A DNA stretch of 5,447 nt from JAKBCQ01 sp021807585 (GTDB lineage Bacteria; Planctomycetota; Planctomycetia; Isosphaerales; Isosphaeraceae). The notes beneath the pieces were generated by a model. It worked only from the letters and a program-made list of their open reading frames with translations. It ran no database searches and was not told where the DNA came from. Each line of letters opens with the position of its first letter. The first letter of the stretch is position 1. Position numbers and translations under genes: made by a program. Positions 1 to 5,447 of this stretch are shown here, piece by piece. The stretch is taken from the NCBI GenBank assembly GCA_027325115.1, contig DAHWFG010000252.1:1-5447 (forward strand), read 5' to 3'.

Positions 1-897
1 CAACGGCGTTTCGGATGATTGAATCAAACCGAGCATCGCGGTGTTTAATTTCAAGAATTGATGGAATCGATTTGTGTCGGATATCAACGTTTGAGCGCCG
101 ATCGCGGGTCGATCGAGCGTGCCGCCGCGGAACTCGAAGCCGACGGTTTCGCCGCGTCTACCTCCCAATGGGAAAACCTCTTCGGCCAAGGGGACGGCGC
201 CGATCGTCAGGCGATAAATCGGCCCGTTCGCTCCTTGATATTTGGAATCGGAAATCTCGACGATGTAATCGGTATCTTCAGGGAGGGTAGCGATGAGCCG
301 CGCGTCGGTGACGAGTCCGGGAGTGTCGTCGGCCGACGCGACGAACTTACGAGCCGAGGTCGTGAGCCTGATTTCAGGATCGACCCCCGATCCGATCCGC
401 GCGCACACCGCGTCGACGACGATCTTTTGTCCTTTTTTGCCGGGAAATTTGAAGAAATCGACGTCGGCGTCGGGAAGCCGGCCCTCGACGATTACGGGGG
501 TCGAAATCAATTGCGCTTTGTCGAACATGCCGTTATCTTCGATCTCATCGACTTGCGGCAGCCTGCCGATCGAGAAGAGCCTGGAATTGGAAACGCCGTC
601 GTCGGTTTGAATCCGTACGGGATAAATCCCCGCGGGAACGTCTTCGGGAACGACGATCTTCGTTCTCCACACCGATTGATCCGACTTGAGCGACGGATCG
701 TCGGTGGTGGTGAAAGCAAACGGCGCGATCAGGCGGGGATGCCCGGCGAGGTTGTTCCCCTGGATCTGGATCGACGAGACGGCGCTCCGTTGAACCCCCG
801 AGGGGACGATCGCGTTCAATTTGGGAGGGTCGCCGAAGGCGAAAGCTGGGATCGTCGCGACGGCGAGGACGACCGTGGGGGGTATGAGTCGATTCAC
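1..897 (-). CDS. Secreted IPT/TIG-like plus PPC-domain protein, N-terminal part (3' end beyond window)
   Basis: The 299 visible residues read open to the left edge. GTG at 897 is chosen because GGGAGA (904-909 on the plus strand, read as the complement) lies 6 bases upstream and a signal peptide follows at once (MNRLIPPTVVLAVATIPAFA, cut near residue 20-22). Residues about 24-112 look like an IPT/TIG-type beta-sandwich (KLNAIVPSGVQRS, then GIYPVRIQTDDGVSNSRLF). Residues about 117-235 match the bacterial pre-peptidase C-terminal (PPC) domain: a VDEIEDNGMFDKAQ opening, then ADVDFFKFPGKKGQKIVVD, then DYIVEISD and YRLTIG. From about 240 (FPLGGRRGETVGFEFRGG) a further repeat-like beta module begins. 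Planctomycetes carry many such large secreted proteins, often without a catalytic domain; no protease or other active site is visible here, so the role is unknown. It is transcribed away from the sigma factor gene. The family call is firm by pattern; exact domain limits are not. Confidence 0.85.
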   Translation of the reverse strand, partial: MNRLIPPTVVLAVATIPAFAFGDPPKLNAIVPSGVQRSAVSSIQIQGNNLAGHPRLIAPFAFTTTDDPSLKSDQSVWRTKIVVPEDVPAGIYPVRIQTDDGVSNSRLFSIGRLPQVDEIEDNGMFDKAQLISTPVIVEGRLPDADVDFFKFPGKKGQKIVVDAVCARIGSGVDPEIRLTTSARKFVASADDTPGLVTDARLIATLPEDTDYIVEISDSKYQGANGPIYRLTIGAVPLAEEVFPLGGRRGETVGFEFRGGTLDRPAIGAQTLISDTNRFHQFLKLNTAMLGLIQSSETPL

Positions 898-1157
898 AAG
901 CGATCTCCCGATGCTGCGTGGAGCGGGCCGAGCGGTCGAATCGGACGGCGTGGTTGCGGCCTCGGCCCGGCGGGAAACTCGGCGGGAAAGCGATACACAT
1001 CTATCGTCCGATGACGAGCCCGCGATGTCAAGATGCGTATGGCGGACGAATCGCGATGATCGGTAGATAGCATCACGCGGCATATTGACCCGGACCAGAT
1101 CGACAGAATAGAGTATGATTTAACGGTTCAGAGAAGGATCACCCTTATCCAGCGACT
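898..1157. promoter_or_regulatory. Divergent intergenic region with candidate promoters
   Basis: This 260-base gap separates the minus-strand PPC gene from the plus-strand sigma factor, so it should hold both promoters. For the minus gene, an exact TTGACA is present at 1031-1026 on that strand; 17 bases on, the -10 candidate is only a poor GACGAT (1008-1003), with GATAGA nearby at a longer spacing. This would leave a leader of roughly 100 bases. For the plus genes, TTGACC (1085-1090) and TATGAT (1114-1119) occur but are 23 bases apart, too far for a housekeeping promoter, so they may belong to different elements or to none. A 7-bp inverted repeat (TCGTCCG at 1004-1010, CGGACGA at 1043-1049) flanks the TTGACA, and CGCGATG is repeated directly at 1021 and 1052. 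I see no gene in this region. Confidence 0.35.
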
Positions 1158-1166
1158 ATGGATAAG
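1144..1166 (+). promoter_or_regulatory. Perfect inverted repeat over the sigma factor start codon
   Basis: CTTATCC (1144-1150) and GGATAAG (1160-1166) are exact reverse complements with a 9-base spacer. The ATG at 1158 sits at the loop-stem junction, with its G as the first base of the right arm. In RNA this could form a short hairpin that hides the start codon; in DNA it could be an operator. The only purine-rich ribosome-binding candidate for ATG 1158 (AGAAGGAT at 1132-1139, approximately) is about 20 bases away, which is long. GGATAAG itself could serve as a Shine-Dalgarno sequence for the in-frame GTG at 1170, in which case the hairpin would sequester it. Whether it is used is not known. 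Confidence 0.35.
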
Positions 1167-1796
1167 CATGTGAGCAAAAGCCAATCGCTCATCGAGCTTT
1201 TACAAGCGGTGAGGGATGGGAACCATTGCGCGAGGGACGCCTTCGCGTCGATGTTATTCCCGATCCTTTCCATGAGACTTCGCGCGCGTTTCGCTCACAT
1301 CGAGTCCGACATGTGCGATACGGCCGCGGGCGACTCGGTGACGGCGATTCTCGATCGACCCGATTCATTCGATCCATGTCGTAATACATTCGACGGATTC
1401 GTTTGGGGTGTGGCCAAACGCAAACTCAACGATCTCGTGGTCGAGGAGCAGAGATTGAGGTCGAGATCGAAATCTCCCAAATCCGCCAAGTTTTTTTCTG
1501 AACTTGATGATCGAGAAACGGAATATATAGGGAGTGAGAAAGACAATCCCGCGGCGGAACTCGAGCGGCGAGAAAACGATGATTACTTCCGGGCGCAGGT
1601 GGAGAAGATCCGTGAGTCGATGACCAAAGAGGAACGTGAAACGCTTGATCTGATCCTTCAGGAGATCCATGACGGCGGATCCTTCGAAGCGATCTTTTCG
1701 CACCTGACGAACGATCGAGCGGAGATCTATAGGATGATCAAATGTACGAAAGCTCGTGTGATGTATCGATTGCGATCGATAAAGTTCGATCGATAA
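1158..1796 (+). CDS. ECF-like sigma-70 family RNA polymerase sigma factor (divergent)
   Basis: The 212-residue product has the length and two-block layout of an extracytoplasmic-function sigma factor, which directs RNA polymerase to a specific promoter set. Residues about 24-105 resemble region 2: a helical start (ARDAFASMLFPIL), then SVTAILDRPDSFDP, then TFDGFVWGVAKRKLNDLVVEEQ, matching the usual 'FDP..g.f..wl..ia.n...d..r..r' pattern. A charged linker (about 106-150) leads to a region 4-like block (152-208; MTKEERETLDLIL, then a helix-turn-helix around GGSFEAIFSHLTNDRAEIYR and a basic KARVMYRLRSIKF end). The region 4 part is weaker than usual, so this is a divergent member. Start: ATG 1158 is the only ATG before the region 2 block; GTG 1170 in the same frame is a real alternative with GGAT 6 bases upstream. 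No in-frame start exists between the upstream stop (1116-1118) and 1158. Four cysteines (24, 53, 74, 196) are present. It leads a run of four envelope genes and probably controls them, possibly itself too; that is inference. No anti-sigma gene is visible. Confidence 0.8.
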   Translation: MDKHVSKSQSLIELLQAVRDGNHCARDAFASMLFPILSMRLRARFAHIESDMCDTAAGDSVTAILDRPDSFDPCRNTFDGFVWGVAKRKLNDLVVEEQRLRSRSKSPKSAKFFSELDDRETEYIGSEKDNPAAELERRENDDYFRAQVEKIRESMTKEERETLDLILQEIHDGGSFEAIFSHLTNDRAEIYRMIKCTKARVMYRLRSIKFDR

Positions 1797-1857
1797 GATT
1801 GCTCTGGTAAGAGCCGGGTTGATTCATCGGACAAATCCCATGGAGAGATTCGATTCC

Positions 1858-3027
1858 ATGAAACCGCGACGAAGGTTACGAGGCGACCGATTCAACAGTC
1901 GAAGCGGATTCGGTTGGATTTTTGGATTTCTCCTCGTGATCGGTCTGAATGGTTGCGGGTTTCAATCGAAAGCGTTGAAAGGCGAGATCTACGACGCCGG
2001 GCCGATCTTTTCGGATTCGATGCGATCGATTGAGCGCGATTTCCAAGTCTTCAACTCGACGGGTAAGATCTTGAAAATAACGAACCTGACCGCGTCGTGT
2101 GTTTGCACAACCCACTCGATCGATCGTCGCGAGATCAAACCGGGTGAATCCGCGAATTTGCGCATGGCGGTCAATGTTCCCAGCACTTATTCAAAACATG
2201 ATATTCAATGCATTTTGACGACCGATCATCCCGAATTCAAACGATTGGATTACGCGATCCGCTTTGAAAGTCTACCCAAAATGATCGTCGCTCCCGATTC
2301 GGTCAATTTCGGCGAGAGGAAGATAACAGGTACAATCACAGAAACATCCGATGAGAATAATTCCACGCTCGTGAAAGTATTGGATATCGATGTATTCTGC
2401 CAAGACGCTTCTCACGAAATCGGTGGTATTAAGGTTCAATCGCCTCCATTTATCGATGCGATCGTGACGGATCAACACGATATCAGGGTGCTCCGAAACG
2501 GGATCATCGACCATCGCTTTCAAGTTCGGGTTAAATTGAACGACAAAATCCCCGATGAATCGCCGGGTTTCCATTGGGATCGGATCACCATCGCCGCTGG
2601 TGAGTACGCCAAAGGCTTCGCCACGATCGGCTGGATTACGACATCCGATATGGTCGCGGAACCCGCCGTGATTGGATTCGGTAAGGTCGATCGATCTTCC
2701 AAGGCGAGAACGAGCATCGTGATGAGATCGACGTTATCGAAGCCTTTCAAGATCATCGCGGTTGATTCGGATTCGCCCGGCTTGAAGATTCTGGATCGAA
2801 ACGACGAGTTTGATCGACCGACGGCCGAACATCGGATTGAACTCGAATTTTCAGCGGAAGAGGGGATCGTTGAGACGTGTTTTGGGAAATTGAGGATCAA
2901 AACCGATCATGACGGCCGGAATGAGATCCTCGTTCCCTGGTCGGCATTCATCGTGAATCGCGGCGTTCGCGAAAATCACGAGCCGGCGGTTATACCATTG
3001 ACGCCTAATTCTCAAGGAGAGCGATGA
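1858..3027 (+). CDS. DUF1573-family lipoprotein with two beta-domains
   Basis: The start at ATG 1858 gives 389 residues and has GGAGAG (1842-1847) 10 bases upstream; ATG 1840 and TTG 1819 in the same frame lack a ribosome-binding site and would only lengthen the basic leader. The N-terminus is an arginine-rich segment, a hydrophobic stretch (FGWIFGFLLVIG) and a lipobox LNGC with Cys33, so it is likely exported and lipidated. Residues about 55-140 match DUF1573: FQVFNSTGKILKITNLTASC, then VCTTHSI, IKPGESANLRMAV and a TTDHP strand. The family is an Ig-like fold common in planctomycetes and Bacteroidetes; its C-x-C pair is here Cys81 and Cys83. A second, diverged module (about 270-370) ends in GKLRIKTDHDGRNEILVPWSAF, again typical of planctomycete DUF1573 proteins. 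No catalytic residues are known for the family; a structural or binding role in the envelope is likely. It lies 61 bases after the sigma gene, and its TGA overlaps the start of the next gene. Confidence 0.85.
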   Translation: MKPRRRLRGDRFNSRSGFGWIFGFLLVIGLNGCGFQSKALKGEIYDAGPIFSDSMRSIERDFQVFNSTGKILKITNLTASCVCTTHSIDRREIKPGESANLRMAVNVPSTYSKHDIQCILTTDHPEFKRLDYAIRFESLPKMIVAPDSVNFGERKITGTITETSDENNSTLVKVLDIDVFCQDASHEIGGIKVQSPPFIDAIVTDQHDIRVLRNGIIDHRFQVRVKLNDKIPDESPGFHWDRITIAAGEYAKGFATIGWITTSDMVAEPAVIGFGKVDRSSKARTSIVMRSTLSKPFKIIAVDSDSPGLKILDRNDEFDRPTAEHRIELEFSAEEGIVETCFGKLRIKTDHDGRNEILVPWSAFIVNRGVRENHEPAVIPLTPNSQGER

Positions 3028-3404
3028 TGAAGAAGCTTTACCTGCTCGTTCTGATTGGAATCTCGGCGTGCGTGTTTTCAGGGCTCGTCATCGCACAACC
3101 ATACGGTCCCGGGTACAATGGGCAATATTGTGGGAATACCTATGATGGATGTACGGACTCAAGCGGTTGTGTGACTCAAAATGGAAACTGTGTATATAGA
3201 AGTAGCCCTAATAATAATATTCCTTACACTGCGTATATCACATATTCTTTCACAGTCTCAGAATGCATGTACGACGGAGATTCATCGTGTGATTATTTTA
3301 GTAAAACATCTTGCAATACACAATACTTTACAAAAAGCGATGAATCCCCTTGTGGTAACTTGATCTGCTCGCCATTTTTCCAGACCCAATACTCTTGCCA
3401 ATAG
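3027..3404 (+). CDS. Small secreted cysteine-rich protein of unknown family
   Basis: I do not recognise this family. The start is ATG 3027, the second of two adjacent ATGs (the first is 3024): GGAG at 3016-3019 is 7 bases from 3027 but only 4 from 3024. It overlaps the DUF1573 stop by one base (four if 3024 is used), so translation is probably coupled. The product (125 residues, 126 from 3024) has a clear signal peptide (KKLYLLVLIGISACVFSGLV, cut about VIA/QP). The mature part of about 100 residues holds ten cysteines with inter-cysteine gaps of 6, 5, 6, 24, 7, 7, 12, 4 and 9 residues, enough for five disulfides, and is rich in Tyr, Ser, Asn and Thr with almost no Lys or Arg. It is likely a disulfide-stabilised extracellular protein. 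Base use is odd: 3181-3360 is 34% GC by count, and only one GATC occurs in the gene although this word is very common nearby. That suggests recent acquisition or weak selection. Real gene: very likely, from the export signal and ribosome site. Function: unknown. Confidence 0.75.
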   Translation: MKKLYLLVLIGISACVFSGLVIAQPYGPGYNGQYCGNTYDGCTDSSGCVTQNGNCVYRSSPNNNIPYTAYITYSFTVSECMYDGDSSCDYFSKTSCNTQYFTKSDESPCGNLICSPFFQTQYSCQ

Positions 3405-3477
3405 AAAGGAAATCCATGGAATTCCAAGAATTATACAAAACATCGATAAACTAATTATCTATTATCAAGAGAAACCT
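3405..3477 (+). other. AT-rich intergenic gap with a 12-codon mini-frame
   Basis: This gap between the Cys-rich gene and the anchored-protein gene is very AT-rich (25% GC over 3421-3480). It contains a well-placed ribosome site, AAAGGA (3405-3410), 5 bases before ATG 3416, which opens a frame of only 12 codons (MEFQELYKTSIN) that ends at TAA 3452-3454. The frame could be a short leader peptide whose translation couples the flanking genes, the remnant of a decayed gene, or chance. No hairpin followed by a T-run was seen, so there is no sign of an intrinsic terminator here. Confidence 0.3.
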
Positions 3478-4623
3478 ATGATGTATACAGCCGTTTACGC
3501 GATTTTGTCGGCCGTATCGCTGCTAAGCGAGATGGATGAATCCCGGAAAAACTTTCTTGAATATGTGATTGCATCATGCGATGCGAACCGTTCATCGTTT
3601 CGCTACGGCGTATTTCGGTACGATGAAATTTATTCCATTTCGAATTCGTTACAAGACGCGATGAGGGATCGATTTGAGAAATCTTACACCGCGAAAGGCT
3701 TATACGCTTACGCGGGGGATCAGTCGCGGATCGAAGTTCTTTATAATTTACAAGACATGATCGATACGAAGGAGGTGATTTCTGAAACCGAAAAGACTCA
3801 ATCTGTAAGCTATTCGTTTTTTTCACACCGCGCGCTGTGCGACGGGAAAGTTACGCTTCTTGATATGATCACCGTCGGCAACGACAATAACTATCAGCAT
3901 ACGCACCAGATCTTCACCGGAGATGGAAAGTTTTATATCAATTACAAATTTCCATTAAATCTTGGACGGAAACAATCGGGCTTTAATCACAAAAGTATTT
4001 TGTATCGACGCATTCTGACCGGGGAATATCGTCTCAAAGATTTTGTCGTTCATGATTTTAGTTTGGGCGCCGATTTGGTCAAGATCGACTATATTCTTAC
4101 CGGTGCGTCAAACGACGAGTCCGTCGAATGGTTGGATTTAAACCGCGGGTGCGTGCCGATTCAATCGGATTATATAGACTCGAAGCGAGGTTTAATTCAT
4201 TCGACACGGTATTCCGATGTGGTTAAGATCCCAAACGCAGGCTGGATTCCAAAAAAAACAACAACGTATCTCCTGGAAGCGAAAAGAGTGAATCAAATCA
4301 TTCTGACGAGCATCGAATGCGATCGAGAACCCGATAAATCGGTCTTCCAATTGGAGTTCCACGAGCCCGTAGCCATGATTGACACATCAAAAAAAGTGAT
4401 GTATTCGAAACGAAAAGTCTGGAGCTTGCTCGATCTTCCCTCTCCTGGATCGGCAGAAAGCAAACCGATAGTGATTCGAAAATACGTCCCTCCGCCTCCC
4501 GAGCATCCTGGAGAACGGAGCGGAGGAAACACGTTATTATGGTTTGTTTTTTGCGCGGGGTTGATCGTCGTGAGCGCTTCGACCGTCGGGATCGTTCGTT
4601 TAAGGAACCGTCGCCGTGCGTGA
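3478..4623 (+). CDS. Secreted protein with C-terminal membrane anchor, LolA-like by pattern
   Basis: A 381-residue protein of no family I can name with certainty. No ATG, GTG or TTG lies in frame between the end of the previous gene and 3478, so the start is 3478 or the adjacent ATG 3481 (weak site AAGAGA at 3467-3472). The first 17 residues (MMYTAVYAILSAVSLLS) form a hydrophobic, poorly charged signal-like segment. The long middle part is rich in beta-strand patterns; ESVEWLDLNRGCVPIQSDYI (215-233), GWIPKKTTTYLLEA (255-268) and SVFQLEFHEPVAMIDTSKKV (288-307) recall planctomycete secreted proteins with a LolA/LolB-like half-barrel ('wlD..rG..P', 'gvwiP', 'f.l.fp.g..v.D'). The end is a proline-rich linker (VPPPPEHPG, 337-345), a Gly-Gly, a transmembrane helix (352-375) and the basic tail RLRNRRRA, so the body should face outward or into the periplasm with a short cytoplasmic tail. 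Its last 8 bases overlap the DUF1559 gene. The topology is well supported; the LolA link is inference. Confidence 0.75.
   Translation: MMYTAVYAILSAVSLLSEMDESRKNFLEYVIASCDANRSSFRYGVFRYDEIYSISNSLQDAMRDRFEKSYTAKGLYAYAGDQSRIEVLYNLQDMIDTKEVISETEKTQSVSYSFFSHRALCDGKVTLLDMITVGNDNNYQHTHQIFTGDGKFYINYKFPLNLGRKQSGFNHKSILYRRILTGEYRLKDFVVHDFSLGADLVKIDYILTGASNDESVEWLDLNRGCVPIQSDYIDSKRGLIHSTRYSDVVKIPNAGWIPKKTTTYLLEAKRVNQIILTSIECDREPDKSVFQLEFHEPVAMIDTSKKVMYSKRKVWSLLDLPSPGSAESKPIVIRKYVPPPPEHPGERSGGNTLLWFVFCAGLIVVSASTVGIVRLRNRRRA
4602..4606 (+). promoter_or_regulatory. Ribosome-binding site deciding the GTG start of the DUF1559 gene
   Basis: AAGGA lies 9 bases upstream of GTG 4616, inside the end of the preceding gene. 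An in-frame TAA at 4601-4603 excludes any earlier start in the DUF1559 frame, and no other ATG, GTG or TTG occurs in that frame before the prepilin motif, so this site fixes the start. Confidence 0.65.
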
Positions 4624-5447
4624 TCCAAAAGCGAATCGGCCTACGTCATACACGGTTCACAAAGGATTCACGCTGATCGAGCTGATCGTCGTGATCTTTA
4701 TCATCGCATTGCTCGCCTCTCTCGTCGTTCCCGCGGCGCTGAGCGCACGAGAATCGGCCCGGCGATCTCAATGTATCAATCATCTGAAACAAATCGGAAT
4801 CGCTCTCCAATCGTATGCATCATCATATAACATGTTTCCTGGTATATCGATCATCACCGCCCATGACTCGCGCGGCGGCTTCTATTCCGGGAATTCTTAC
4901 AGTCCCCTCGCTCGGATGCTCCCTTTTTTGGACGACGCGCCGCTTTTCGATTCGATCAATTTCACCGGCATTACATCCACGTCACAATCACTCTGGATGA
5001 ATCGAACCGTGATGGATACGTCTTTGGATCTGTTTCTATGTCCTTCCGACATCGACTCGTCGGTTCCGGGATACGGACGTGTGAATTATCGATTTAACGT
5101 CGGCGCCACGTTTCGAATGCCCGCGATTTCATCGGATCCGGTATCGAAGTCGGGTCCGTTCACCGTTCATGTTCGTTATCGTCCCGCGGATTTCCTCGAC
5201 GGATTGTCCAATACCGTCGGCGTTTCCGAGAGACTTCAAGGGGATTGGTCCAAAGCGTCTTTTAAGAGAGGAGGCGATTATACATTGACGTCTCAATCGG
5301 CCTCGACTTATAACTCGATGAAAGGAAGTGACGAAGCGGTCGCTATCTGTCGTTCTTTAAAATCGATCAATCCCCATTCATCAAAAGGAGGAGAAAGCTG
5401 GTTCGTCACGGGTTACCATTACACCAATTACAACCATTGTACGACCC
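4616..5447 (+). CDS. DUF1559-family protein with type IV pilin-like N-terminus (3' end beyond window)
   Basis: The 277 visible residues begin at GTG 4616. A 17-residue leader ends in HKG, followed by FTLIELIVVIFIIALLASLV: the class III signal of type IV pilins and type II secretion pseudopilins, cleaved after Gly17 with Glu5 of the mature protein (E22) present. A prepilin peptidase should cut it. Then come DUF1559 (SBP_bac_10) hallmarks: ARESARRSQCINHLKQIGIA with LQSY (44-67) and MFPG, FLCPSD (140-145), DGLSNTVGVSER (195-206), and SWF..GY.YTNYNH (261-274). Family members are usually about 300-400 residues, so the last part is missing, including the C-terminal H-x-G-G-type end. Planctomycete genomes encode dozens to hundreds of these; they are thought to be surface or envelope proteins of unknown role. 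It overlaps the anchored-protein gene by 8 bases and shares its transcript. The family call is very secure. Confidence 0.93.
   Translation, partial: MRDPKANRPTSYTVHKGFTLIELIVVIFIIALLASLVVPAALSARESARRSQCINHLKQIGIALQSYASSYNMFPGISIITAHDSRGGFYSGNSYSPLARMLPFLDDAPLFDSINFTGITSTSQSLWMNRTVMDTSLDLFLCPSDIDSSVPGYGRVNYRFNVGATFRMPAISSDPVSKSGPFTVHVRYRPADFLDGLSNTVGVSERLQGDWSKASFKRGGDYTLTSQSASTYNSMKGSDEAVAICRSLKSINPHSSKGGESWFVTGYHYTNYNHCTT

Noticed and set aside
545..1000. Minus-strand open frame of 151 codons
   Set aside because: It is out of frame with the PPC gene, very Arg/Ser/Pro-rich, and shows no recognisable domain.
58..1014. Long plus-strand open frame of 318 codons
   Set aside because: Its translation is Arg/Asp/Gly-rich with no domain or export signal, and it is the antisense of the well-supported PPC-domain gene.
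1365..1703. Minus-strand open frame opposite the sigma factor
   Set aside because: Shadow of the sigma gene; no ribosome site or domain pattern.
1801..1814. Small stem GCTCT-GGTA-AGAGC after the sigma gene as a terminator
   Set aside because: Only 5 base pairs and no T-run follows; the next gene begins 44 bases later in the same direction.
4251..4258. Run of eight A in frame as a programmed frameshift site
   Set aside because: It fits A-AAA-AAA, but the -1 frame reaches a stop within about 27 codons and would remove the membrane anchor; no stimulatory structure was seen.
4384..4402. Inverted repeat ACATCA / TGATGT inside the anchored-protein gene
   Set aside because: A 6-bp stem over an A-rich loop in coding DNA is expected by chance and has no supporting context.
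4379..4407. Internal promoter for the DUF1559 gene (TTGACA at 4379-4384)
   Set aside because: The -10 at normal spacing (TATTCG) is poor, and the site lies in coding sequence 210 bases before the gene.
4815..5000. Plus-strand open frame of 61 codons
   Set aside because: It lies out of frame inside the DUF1559 gene, whose domain motifs continue through the whole stretch.

Overview
The window looks like chromosomal DNA of a planctomycete, probably of the Isosphaeraceae/Gemmataceae type. Lineage markers seen directly are a DUF1559 protein with a type IV pilin-like N-terminus, a DUF1573 lipoprotein, a divergent ECF-type sigma factor, and a large secreted protein with an IPT/TIG-like region followed by a PPC domain. 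The assignment rests on these families, not on a database search.

Layout. On the minus strand, 1-897 is the N-terminal 299 residues of a secreted PPC-domain protein that starts with GTG and runs off the left edge. A 260-base divergent intergenic region (898-1157) follows. On the plus strand there are then five closely packed genes: an ECF-like sigma factor (1158-1796), a two-domain DUF1573 lipoprotein (1858-3027), a small secreted protein with ten cysteines (3027-3404, overlapping the previous gene by one base), a secreted protein with a C-terminal membrane anchor (3478-4623), and a DUF1559 prepilin-like protein starting at GTG 4616 (overlapping the previous gene by 8 bases and cut by the right edge). 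No RNA genes, CRISPR arrays, transposases or convincing terminators were seen.

How the genes may work together. The same orientation, short gaps and two overlaps suggest one transcription unit in which a sigma factor leads four envelope proteins: an outer lipoprotein, a disulfide-rich secreted protein, a single-pass anchored protein and a pseudopilin-like surface protein. No anti-sigma factor is visible in the window. The Cys-rich gene and the gap after it are much more AT-rich than their surroundings (34% GC by hand count at 3181-3360 and 25% at 3421-3480, against 62% at 841-900), so this part may be a recent insertion or a fast-evolving cargo. The joint function is unknown; a regulated cell-surface module is an inference.

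The most notable points are the AT-rich Cys-rich secreted protein inside the cassette, and a perfect 7-bp inverted repeat across the sigma factor start codon that could control its expression.
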